The notes under the pieces: generated by a model
What the model saw: the letters and a program-made list of their open reading frames with translations, nothing else
The model's database searches: none
What the model was told of the DNA's origin: nothing
Program-made: the position numbers and the translations under genes
Assembly (NCBI GenBank): GCA_937860055.1
Contig: CALMBO010000027.1
Coordinates: 372,001 to 436,000, forward strand
Source of the DNA: an uncultured Verrucomicrobiota bacterium
Lineage (GTDB): Bacteria; Verrucomicrobiota; Kiritimatiellia; CAIQIC01; Lenti-01
Direction: 5' to 3'
Length of the DNA: 64,000 nucleotides
In this document: positions 51,661 to 60,100 of the stretch, one piece after another
Layout of the letters: every line of letters starts with the position of its first letter
Position numbering within the stretch: the stretch's first letter is position 1

Positions 51661-52506
51661 TCATTTCGGCTTGGCGCCCTGCGTCCAGAAATCGTCGCCC
51701 GGGCCCCGCACGTTCTTCAGCATGATCTTGATGCTCGCCACCGGCACGCTGGCCGTGGCGCGGCAGATGGTGTAGCGCTCATCGTCCGAAAGCCACAGGA
51801 ACATCCGGCCCTTCCGGACGAACATTCCGTTGAATTTTCCCTTGGGCTCCATCTTGATGCACGGGACCTTGCCGTAGTTCTCCAGCGAAACCTTTTCCCG
51901 CTTCCCGGCCTCGACGATCAACTCGTACATCTTTTCGTCCGTCATCACGCGATAGACCCGCGTTTCTTCCGCCGGAATGGGTTCTTTCCGGATCCAATAC
52001 ATCAGCCCCATTAGGTCGCGGGTGTCGGCTTCGATGTCGAAATCCTTCTGCTTGTCCTTCAGGAGCGACTTCCAATGACCCTTCTTCGCCGCATGGTCGA
52101 AGGTCGTGATCTCGTGGTAGCGGTGCCGGCCCTCGCGGCTTTTCTTCTCGAAACTCAGCGGCAGAAAGGTGGCCGGATCCAGCAGCGTCAGCATGGTTTC
52201 CTCCACCGGATAGAGCTTCTCCACGAGGCCATTCGACTTGGCCGTCATCGACAGCGACAACAGGCGCCGCCCGTCGCGGTTCACCCACTCGGCCTTGGCC
52301 GTGGCTTCCCCCACCATGAAAACGCCCCAGAACACCTCGTAGTCGATTTCTTCGCCGACCGGAAACCATAGCTCCGGAACCGGATCGTCCCATGGAAGGC
52401 CCACCGGCGACTCTGAGGCCGGGACCGGAATGGCAACCGCCAGGCACAGCAGCAGACAGGCAGGAAACAGGCGCTTCTTCGGAAAAATGGAGCTGAGTTC
52501 AGGCAT
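51661..52506 (-). CDS. DUF3108 periplasmic protein
   Basis: A 281-residue protein with a clear signal peptide ('FPACLLLCLAVAIPVPAS'). The mature part matches the DUF3108 pattern: 'PVGEEIDYEVFWGVFMVGEATAKAEWV' in parts, 'YPVEETMLTLLDPATFLPLSFEKKSREG' in parts, 'TRDLMGLMYWIRKEPI' and 'LWLSDDERYTICRATASVPVASI' in parts. The family is predicted to be a beta-barrel-like or lipocalin-like envelope protein; its function is unknown. It overlaps the upstream zinc-ribbon gene by eight bases, so it is made with envelope genes, which supports a role in LPS or outer-membrane maintenance. Confidence 0.8.
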   Translation of the reverse strand: MPELSSIFPKKRLFPACLLLCLAVAIPVPASESPVGLPWDDPVPELWFPVGEEIDYEVFWGVFMVGEATAKAEWVNRDGRRLLSLSMTAKSNGLVEKLYPVEETMLTLLDPATFLPLSFEKKSREGRHRYHEITTFDHAAKKGHWKSLLKDKQKDFDIEADTRDLMGLMYWIRKEPIPAEETRVYRVMTDEKMYELIVEAGKREKVSLENYGKVPCIKMEPKGKFNGMFVRKGRMFLWLSDDERYTICRATASVPVASIKIMLKNVRGPGDDFWTQGAKPK

Positions 52507-53068
52507 GGGGAGGCTCGGCCGCCTTGTGTTCAGCTCCGGGATCCGGCTTCGGACCTTTTCCCGGCGGTGGAGGAATGCCCAGCAGTTCCATGACCTCCAG
52601 CTGGACGCTTTCGATTTCCTTCAAACGAAGCTGGGGATCGGGAACGACAAAGCTTTCGCCCGTCTGCTTGTGCTCGTAGACCCGGATCTTCCGGCCGTCG
52701 GGCTGCAGCTGCACTTCCTTTTCAACCAGGATCCGGCGGCGTTCGAGCATCACCGCCAGGATGAAGATCACATTGCGGCGCGACGGATCATCTGTCTCCA
52801 TCATCTCGCGGAGAAGGGACTCCGCCGTCTCCTTCTTCAACGGCTCCGGCGCCTTTTTCTCCGGCGCGACCCAGATGGCGGACCAGGCGCTGACCTCCCC
52901 CCCCTCCCTCTGGCTCCGCGAAGGCCAGCAGGCCGAACAAAAATCTTCTCGCAGATATCCGTCCTCCGCGAAGCGCAGGCGCGACATCAGGGCCTCGCGG
53001 TCCGCGAACTTCTTTTGGCAGGCGACGCACTGGTCGGTGCATGTGCGGATGTTCCATTCCGAATTCAT
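52499..53068 (-). CDS. Zinc-ribbon protein of unknown function
   Basis: A 189-residue cytoplasmic protein that I cannot name. Residues 10-47 hold Cys10, Cys14, Cys17, Cys44 and Cys47; the pairs CVAC and CSAC form a likely zinc ribbon, with 'RFAEDGYLREDFC' between. The middle (about 75-115) is helical with 'SLLREMMETDDPSRRNVIFILAVMLERRRI' in parts, followed by a beta hairpin 'KIRVYEHKQTGESFVV' and a Pro-rich tail. It overlaps the TPR gene (ATGA) and the DUF3108 gene by eight bases, a tight coupling that suggests these products work together. Confidence 0.75.
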   Translation of the reverse strand: MNSEWNIRTCTDQCVACQKKFADREALMSRLRFAEDGYLREDFCSACWPSRSQREGGEVSAWSAIWVAPEKKAPEPLKKETAESLLREMMETDDPSRRNVIFILAVMLERRRILVEKEVQLQPDGRKIRVYEHKQTGESFVVPDPQLRLKEIESVQLEVMELLGIPPPPGKGPKPDPGAEHKAAEPPHA

Positions 53069-55380
53069 GGGATCTGGCCTTCCACTTGTCTAGAGAAGCT
53101 TGAATCAGGATAGCGCTCTTTTAACTCTTTCCAGGCGGCAGCCTGTTCGGCCGTCTTCCCAATCTGGCCGAACAACCGCCCCGCCCGGTAGAGGCTGTGC
53201 GGCGTCCATTCCGGATCGTCGAACAAGACGGCGACGCTCATGAAATGGCGGGCGGCCTTCTCGGCCTGCCCGGCGGCCTCGGCGGCCTCCCCCAGCCCGA
53301 AATAGGCCCGGGCCCGCAAATCCAGCGATTCGTCACCGGTGGCGGCCTGCGCGGCGGCGGCGTAGCGGGACTCCGCCGGGCCATGCCGGCCGGCCTTCAG
53401 TTCCAAAGCCGCCAGCAACAGCTGCGACTCCGCGCCTTCCCTCGTGGTGGCCTTTTCCAGCACGGCCTTCTCGTACAGGGCGATGGCCGCTTCCTCGTCG
53501 CCCAGCTGCGACTGGCTGGCGCCGGCCCAATGCCATCCGATCTGGCGCCAAGAGGGTTCGGCCGCGTTTGCCGCCAGGGCGGAGGCCGCTTGCAGCGATC
53601 GGTTGTATTGCCCTTGGTCGAAACGGCGGCGGATCAGCCATTCCACCAACGCCGGGTTTTCCGCGACCAGCTGCGGGGCTTCCAGCAACGGATCGATCTG
53701 GTCGGCCGCCTCATCCATGCGATCCTGCCGCTGCAGGACCACCGCCAACCGCAGGCGGACCAGCGCCGCGGTCTGCGCATCGGGCGCGGCCGCCAGGCTG
53801 GCGCGCAACGCGGCCTCGGCTTCCGGCCATTGTGATTTCTCCGAGAACAGCACCCCTCTCCAATACTGGGCCCGCGCCTTCTGGGGTCCGTCGGAACTCT
53901 TCTCCAGAAGCGCATCCAGCGTTTCCATCGCCTCTTTGCCCTTTTTCAACTCGATCAAAACCAGGGCCTTCTGCAACCGGGCCTCGGCAAGGATTTCGAC
54001 ATCCGCCTTCCGATCGAGAAGGGCGTCCCAATCCGCCAGCGCCCCCTTGGGGTCTCCGGCGCGCGCGCGCGCCAGGGCGGAAGCCTTCAGGGCCTCGTTC
54101 ACCGCCGCATTCCGGGGATATTCATCGGCTACCCGGCGGAAAAAGCCGGCGGCCTCCTCCAGACGCCCCGCCTCGCGAGCCATCTCGCCAAGGCGCAGCA
54201 AGGACGGCGCCGCCTGGGCCGAACGGGGAAATTGCGAGAGGATCGACTCATAGCGGCCACGGGCCGGATCCAGACGGCCCAGTTCCCGCTCGGATTCGGC
54301 GCGCATCCAGAGCACGTCCTCTTCGTTGGCGGATTCCGGTTGCGCGGGCGCGGCCAGCAGGGCCTTCTCGTATTCGCCGCGCTTGAAATGCGTCACCATG
54401 ATCTCATAGGCCGCGCGACTGGCGAAACGGGTGCCCGGATAGTTCTTCGCAACGGCCTCGTAGTCCGACAAGGCTTCGCCGTCGCGATTCATTTTCCGCA
54501 GGCAATTGGCGCGCAGATAAAGGCCCGAGGCCGCCGTTTCGGCATCGGCGGCGCCCTCCTCCAGCTTGTCCGCCAACTCCATCGCCTCGGACGTCCGGTC
54601 CAGATAGTACAGGCTCCAAGCCGTCGCCAGCAGGGCGTCGCGGGCCCGGCGCTCGCCGGGCAGCTCGACCAGTAGCGATTGGAGAGTGTCCGCGGCCTGC
54701 TGATAGTCTTCCTGCCGGTAGGCCCAATCGCCCCAGCGGAACAAGGCCTCTGCCTTGGCCGCCGGCGTACCGGCGCGCTCCACCGCTGTTTCGAACCACG
54801 CCGCCATCTGGCCGTCGTTGTCCTTGTCCTTCGCATGGAGGGCGGCCAGATCCAGCGCGGCATAGGAGGCATAGGGCGAATCGCCATGTTCCTCCAGCAG
54901 GCGCTCGTAGGCGGCGCCGGCCCCCTTCTCATCCCCGGCCTTCAGGCGGCTGTATCCCAGATAGTAGGAAGCGGACGCCGCGGTTTCCTTGGCAGGCTCG
55001 CCCTGCAACAGGGAGTCCAGAAGCGTTGCGGCGTCTTCATGCCGGCCTTCGGCGATGGCAAGCTCGGCCCGGCGCAGTTCCGCCCGGGGCGTCTGCTCGC
55101 TCTTTGGAAATTCGGTCGTCAACCGTTTGTAGAAACGCTCCGCCCCGGCCTGGTTCCCCATCTGGCGATAGCATTCGCCCGTGCGATACAGCGCCGCAGG
55201 CGCATGCTCGCTGTCCGGATGGTCGCGGAGCAGGACCAGATACTCCCCCACCGCCGTCTCGTAGAATCCCCGCAGGTAGATCCCGTCGGCAAAGCGCATC
55301 TGCTCGTCGGCGCTCAACGCCCAGGCCCGAGCGACGAACGACAAGCCGATGAGGAGGAAGACCGGGATCCGCTTCATCAC
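53065..55380 (-). CDS. Large periplasmic TPR protein
   Basis: A 771-residue secreted protein with a signal peptide ending near 'ARAWA'. Almost all the rest is tetratricopeptide repeats, about 18-20 by eye, with the usual Trp/Leu-Gly-Tyr-Ala-Phe-Ala-Pro spacing ('ALYRTGECYRQMGNQAGAERFYKRLTTEFP' in parts). Such repeats mediate protein contacts. The first repeats resemble the TPR part of CpoB/YbgF, the periplasmic partner of the Tol-Pal system, and the gene overlaps exbD by four bases, so it is probably the periplasmic scaffold of this ExbB/ExbD motor. No TonB or TolA gene is seen next to it. Confidence 0.85.
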   Translation of the reverse strand: MMKRIPVFLLIGLSFVARAWALSADEQMRFADGIYLRGFYETAVGEYLVLLRDHPDSEHAPAALYRTGECYRQMGNQAGAERFYKRLTTEFPKSEQTPRAELRRAELAIAEGRHEDAATLLDSLLQGEPAKETAASASYYLGYSRLKAGDEKGAGAAYERLLEEHGDSPYASYAALDLAALHAKDKDNDGQMAAWFETAVERAGTPAAKAEALFRWGDWAYRQEDYQQAADTLQSLLVELPGERRARDALLATAWSLYYLDRTSEAMELADKLEEGAADAETAASGLYLRANCLRKMNRDGEALSDYEAVAKNYPGTRFASRAAYEIMVTHFKRGEYEKALLAAPAQPESANEEDVLWMRAESERELGRLDPARGRYESILSQFPRSAQAAPSLLRLGEMAREAGRLEEAAGFFRRVADEYPRNAAVNEALKASALARARAGDPKGALADWDALLDRKADVEILAEARLQKALVLIELKKGKEAMETLDALLEKSSDGPQKARAQYWRGVLFSEKSQWPEAEAALRASLAAAPDAQTAALVRLRLAVVLQRQDRMDEAADQIDPLLEAPQLVAENPALVEWLIRRRFDQGQYNRSLQAASALAANAAEPSWRQIGWHWAGASQSQLGDEEAAIALYEKAVLEKATTREGAESQLLLAALELKAGRHGPAESRYAAAAQAATGDESLDLRARAYFGLGEAAEAAGQAEKAARHFMSVAVLFDDPEWTPHSLYRAGRLFGQIGKTAEQAAAWKELKERYPDSSFSRQVEGQIP

Positions 55381-55796
55381 GATCCCGGCGCCAGCGTGGC
55401 AAACGAGATGTTCCAGATGTCCGCCTGGCGGCAGGTGTCCAACACCCGGACCACATGTTCATAGGCCGTCGCCTTGTCCGCGCGCAACAGCACGGGCTGG
55501 CCGGGAAACAGCTCCACGAGCCGGTCCATCATCGTCCGCAACTGGGCGTCGTCCAGCATCTGCCCGTTGACCACCGTCGCGCCGTCCGCCATCACGTTGA
55601 TGATGACTTCGCCCGGCAGGCGCTGCGGCATGCCGCCGGTGGCGGCCGTCGGCAGCGCGATGTCGATTTCCGTCTCCCACTGGGAGAAGATCTGGCTGGT
55701 CACGAAGAAACACAGCAGCAGGAAGACCACATCGATCATCGGCGTCAGGGGAACGCCGGGATTCACGGGAAAGAGCTTCTTCTTCTGGAAGTTCAT
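55377..55796 (-). CDS. exbD: ExbD/TolR biopolymer transport protein
   Basis: A 139-residue inner-membrane protein. A short cytoplasmic head ('KKLFPVNPGVPLTPMIDVVF') leads into a single membrane helix with the proton-path Asp in 'PMIDVVFLLLCFFV'. The rest is periplasmic with 'ADKATAYEHVVRVLDTCRQA', the conserved end of the ExbD/TolR domain. With ExbB it forms a proton-driven motor that energises outer-membrane functions. The ATG is the base directly after the exbB stop, and the TPR gene overlaps its end. Confidence 0.92.
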   Translation of the reverse strand: MNFQKKKLFPVNPGVPLTPMIDVVFLLLCFFVTSQIFSQWETEIDIALPTAATGGMPQRLPGEVIINVMADGATVVNGQMLDDAQLRTMMDRLVELFPGQPVLLRADKATAYEHVVRVLDTCRQADIWNISFATLAPGS

Positions 55797-56531
55797 CTAT
55801 CCCTCTTTGTTTTCCAGGATCGCGAGCAGATCCGTGGAGGCCTCTTCCAGCTGGCCCGTCAGCTTGATGACGCGGCCGCGGAACCAGGAATAGGCCATCA
55901 TGGCGGGAATGGCCACGATCAGGCCCGCGATCGTGGTGATGAGGGCCTGGGCCACGCCCCCCGCCAGTTCCATCGGGCGGGCCTTCGCCAGATCGAAGGC
56001 CACGGTATTGAAGGCCTTGAGCATGCCGATCACGGTGCCCAGCAATCCCACCATCGGCGCGACCGCCGACAGATCCAGCAGATAATGGATCATGTTCTGC
56101 ATGCGGCCCGCCTGGCGGGCGCCTTCGCTTTCCATGATTTCCTTCAGCATGCCCTCCTTCACGCTGGGATTCTCCTTCAGGAAATCCAGGCCGGCGGCCG
56201 TCACGGCGGCCAGGGCCGTCGGCTGCTGGGCGCAGAGTTCGCGGGCTTCGCGGCCGCGCCGCTCCTTGAGGAGTTCGCGCAGTCGCAAGGCCTGCGCCGC
56301 CGGGGCGATGGTGCGGGCGCGCAGCACCAGGGTGTAGTACACGATCAGCGCCAGCCCCAGCACCGACAAGGCCGCCAGCACATACATCAGCCAGCCGCCC
56401 AGCCTCATCAGTTCCGCCAGCGTCAGCATGGTGGCCGGCGGGATGGCCGCAGAGGCCTCCCCCGTCTGCGCGAATCCAGGCACCGTGGAAAGCAACCAGG
56501 CCGCGGACATCCATTTCCAAGTCGTCTTCAT
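55797..56531 (-). CDS. exbB: MotA/TolQ/ExbB proton channel protein
   Basis: A 244-residue membrane protein. Before the usual three-helix core there is a cleavable-looking signal ('AAWLLSTVPGFAQ') and a short periplasmic stretch, as seen in many ExbB proteins from Verrucomicrobia and Planctomycetes. Core motifs are 'LGGWLMYVLAALSVLGLALIVYY' in parts, 'LLDLSAVAPMVGLLGTVIGMLKAF' in parts, and 'GVAQALITTIAGLIVAIPAMMAY' in parts, which line the ion path. It pairs with exbD, immediately downstream. It begins 37 bases after the pgsA stop. Confidence 0.92.
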   Translation of the reverse strand: MKTTWKWMSAAWLLSTVPGFAQTGEASAAIPPATMLTLAELMRLGGWLMYVLAALSVLGLALIVYYTLVLRARTIAPAAQALRLRELLKERRGREARELCAQQPTALAAVTAAGLDFLKENPSVKEGMLKEIMESEGARQAGRMQNMIHYLLDLSAVAPMVGLLGTVIGMLKAFNTVAFDLAKARPMELAGGVAQALITTIAGLIVAIPAMMAYSWFRGRVIKLTGQLEEASTDLLAILENKEG

Positions 56532-56568
56532 GTTCTTCCTCTCTGTCTTTCGGGCGATCCGCCCGTCT

Positions 56569-57192
56569 CTACATTTCCGCCGTCACCAGATCCATATGGT
56601 CGGCAAAATACTTCCATCCCGAAATCAGCGTGATCGCCACCACCAGCGTGGACAGGATCCACGAGGTGATCACGAACGCGGCGTCGTACTGGCGCAGGAA
56701 TTTCTCGGACAAATCCAGGTAGGGCAGCGCATCCGTGCGGGCCGCCAGCAGGATGAAGGTCGCGATGATGGCGACCATCTGCCAGACCGTCTTCAGCTTC
56801 CCCCAGTTCCCGGCGCTGATGATCCGCCGCTGATCCGCCGCCGCCGCCAGCAGCCGCAGCCCGGTCACGGCGAACTCGCGGGCGATGATCACCACCACGA
56901 CCCACGCCGGCACCAGCGAATAATCGGGCTCGTAGGGCAGCCGGATGCCCACGAAGCTGACCAAGGCGGCGCAAACCAGCACCTTGTCCGCCAACGGATC
57001 CATCAGCTTGCCGAACGCCGTCACGCCATAGTGCATCCGCGCCAGCTTCCCATCCCAGTAGTCCGTGATGCTCGCCGCCACGAACACCAGGAAGGCCAGG
57101 GTCGTGGAAAACGGAATGGGCAGCGCCATGAGCAGCATCAGCACCACCGCGGCAACCAGCCGGCTAACGGTCAACATGTTGGGCAGGTTCAT
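56569..57192 (-). CDS. pgsA: CDP-diacylglycerol--glycerol-3-phosphate 3-phosphatidyltransferase
   Basis: PgsA makes phosphatidylglycerol phosphate. The 207-residue membrane protein starts 'NLPNMLTVSRL' and has the complete CDP-alcohol phosphotransferase motif DxxDGxxARx8GxxxDxxxD, read as 'DYWDGKLAR' and 'GKLMDPLADK' with the right gap between. Four to six hydrophobic segments surround it. Length and first residues match PgsA more closely than PssA. The gene lies six bases after rodZ; the order ftsK-rodZ-pgsA is also found in Bacillus, which supports the assignments of all three. Confidence 0.95.
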   Translation of the reverse strand: MNLPNMLTVSRLVAAVVLMLLMALPIPFSTTLAFLVFVAASITDYWDGKLARMHYGVTAFGKLMDPLADKVLVCAALVSFVGIRLPYEPDYSLVPAWVVVVIIAREFAVTGLRLLAAAADQRRIISAGNWGKLKTVWQMVAIIATFILLAARTDALPYLDLSEKFLRQYDAAFVITSWILSTLVVAITLISGWKYFADHMDLVTAEM

Positions 57193-57198
57193 CTCGGT

Positions 57199-60100
57199 TC
57201 AATCCAGATAAGGTTCAGGCGCCGGACGGCAGTTGTCCAGCAACGGCTGGGCGGCCGCAGGGGCGTCCGGCGTTTCGGATCCCGATCTCTCGCAGGCACG
57301 GGCGATCCCGATCCAGAGGAAAGCCAGCACAACCAGTCCAAACAGCGTGCGCCAGACCTGCCAGGGAATCCGGACAAGTCCTTTGCGGATGGCCTCTCCG
57401 GCCCGGCTTAAACGAATCCGGAAGGCGATCCGGGGCGCCTTTTTCGCGGCCGGCGAAGGAACCGCCGCAGGAACCACCCGGATGGCCCTCTTTTCTTTTT
57501 CCGCCCGCTCCCGGGCCGCCGCCTCTTCGCGACGGCGCCGTTCCTCCTCTTCCGCCTTCCGGACCTGCTCCTGGCGCAATTCTTCTTCCTCTGCCTTGGC
57601 GGCCCGGGCGGCGTTTTCCGCTTCTTGCACCTGCGCCGCCTGCTCCTTGCGGACGGCTTCCTCGCGATGGAGATGCTGGCGGGCCTCCTCCTTGTGCACG
57701 GCGATGCGCTCTTCCTCGCGGAGGGCGAATTCCGCGGCAGCCCTCGATTCGGCTTCTTCGCGGGCACGGCGGGCCGTCTCTTCGCGCACCCGGCTGATCT
57801 CCTCGGCATGGAGCTGGCGGACATTCTCTTCGCTGGACTGGCGATCGACGGCGTCCTGGTTCCGGCGCAGCTCCGCCTCCTGCATCAGCCGTTCCGTCTC
57901 TTCGCGCATCAGCACCACTTCGCGTTCCTTCGCGCGAAGAGCCTCTTCCAATTGACGGCGGCGTTCCTCCGCCTTCTGGACTTTGCGTTCCGCCTCTTCC
58001 CGAACCTTGGCCTCGGCTTCCATTCGGGAGGCCAGTTCTGTTTCCGCCTTCGCCCGGCGGTGGGCTTCTTCCTGGATCTTGCGTTCGGTCTCTCCGCGGA
58101 TCCGGAGGGCTTCCTGCTCGCGACGGGAGAGTTCCTCCTCCAGCTGGAGGCGGCGCTGCTCTTCCGTGCGGAAGCGGGCCGCTGCCGCATCCCGTTCCGC
58201 CTGTTCGGCCTCTTCGCGGGCCTGCCGTTCGGCGGTCTCGCGCGCCTTGGACTCCGCCTCGGTGCTCACGCGCAAGACCACTTCCTCGCGGGCATGGCGG
58301 GCTTCTTCTTCGCGGCGCCGGAGTTCTTCGGCCAGCTGGCCGATGCGGGACTCCGCCTCGTTCATCTTCCGTTCGGCCTCTTCGCGGGCTTGGCGCTCCG
58401 CTTCTTCCCGGTCCTTCCGTTCGGATTCCTGCCGGGTGCGCAGGGCCGCCTCTTCCGCCGCACGGGCTTCCGCCGCCTCGCGCGCGAGGACCACTTCCCG
58501 CTCCTTTTCCCGGAGGAGTTCCTCCAGATGTTTCCGGCTTTCCTCGATTTCCCGCGCGGCTTGCTCGGCGGCCTCCCGCGCCTTCTTCTCCGCTTCGGCC
58601 CGATGCTGGTGATCCCGCTCCATCTGGGCGCGGCGCTCGGATTCCACCTGCACCTGCAATTCGGCTTCTGCACGGGCCTGCCGGGCCTCTTCCTCTCGGC
58701 GCGTCAGTTCCCTCTCCAGCTCGCTCAATCGCTCCTCGGAAATCCGGACCTTCAGCTCGGCGTCTTCGCGGGCCTTCCGCTCCGCCTCCCCCTGGGCCTG
58801 CAATTCCGCCTCCACCTTCGCGCGCTGCGCGGCCTCGTCCTTCGCGCGCAGCTCGGCCTCTTCGCGGGCCAGTTTTGCCGCTTCCTCCCGGCGCAGCAGT
58901 TCCTCCTCCAGTTCGCCGAGCTTCGCCGCGGACAGATGGGCCTGCCGCTCGAACTCCTCGCGGGCTTGGCGCGCGGCTTCTTCGCGGTCCTGCAATTCCC
59001 GCTCCACGCGGGCGCGGTGGTCGGTTTCCTCCCGGATCCGCTGTTCCAGCTCTTCGCGGGCCTGGCGGGCTTCCTCCTCGCGGGAAACCAATTCGTCCTC
59101 CAGGTCGCGTAACTTGGTCGCCGTCATCTGGGCCCGGAGTTCGACCTCTTCGCGGGCCTGGCGTTCAGCTTCTTCCCGCGCCTGCCATTCCGCTTCGACC
59201 TGCGCGCGGCGCGCCGCCTCCTCCTGGACCTTCCGCTCCGCCTCTTCGCGGGCGGCGGCGGCCTCCTCTTCGCGGCGGCGCAGCTCCTCCTCCAGCTCCT
59301 GCAGCCGGTTGCCGGCCATCTGCACCTGCAGCTCCACTTCCTCGCGGGCGCGGCGCTCGGCCTCTTCGCGGGACTTCCACTCCGCCTCCACCTGGGCCCG
59401 GCGCTCAACCTCTTCCTGCATGCGCCGCTCCGCTTCCTCTCGGGCGGCGGCCGCTTCCTCCTCGCGGCGCTGGAGCTCGACTTCAAGGGCGCGGCGGCGG
59501 TCTTCGACCTCCTTGACCTTGTGTTCCGCCGCCTCGCGGGTCTGGCGGTTGGACTCCTCGTGCAACCGCACCGCCTCTTCCCGGGCGATCCGCACTTCCA
59601 CCTCGCGCCGCTGGAATTCCTCCTGCAGCTGCCGCTGCCGCTCTTCGGCTTCTTCGCGGGCCTGCCGCTCCGCCTCTTCGCGGGTCTGATGCTCCGCCTC
59701 CATCTGCGCGCGGCGCTCGGCGGCCTCCCGCAGAAGGTTTTCCAGCTTCTCGCGTTCCTGGCGGGCCATGTCCTCCTTGTTCCGGAGTTCAATTTCCAGC
59801 TGGCGGCGGCGTTCTTCGATTTCCAGGGCCTGCCGTTCGGCCTCTTCCCTCGCCTGGCGCTCCACCTCTTCACGGGCCTGGTGCTCCGCCTCCATCTGCG
59901 CGCGCTGTTCGGCCTCCTCCTGGGCGCGGCGCTCTGCCGCTTCCTGGGCCAGGCGCGCCTCCTCCTCATGCCGATGGAGCTCTTCTTCCAGCTGCCGACG
60001 GCGTTCTTCCGTTTCACGGACTTTCTCTTCGGCCGCTTCGCGGGCCTGCCGCTCCGCCTCTTCGCGGGCCTGGAGTTCCGCCTCGATCTCGGCGCGATGC

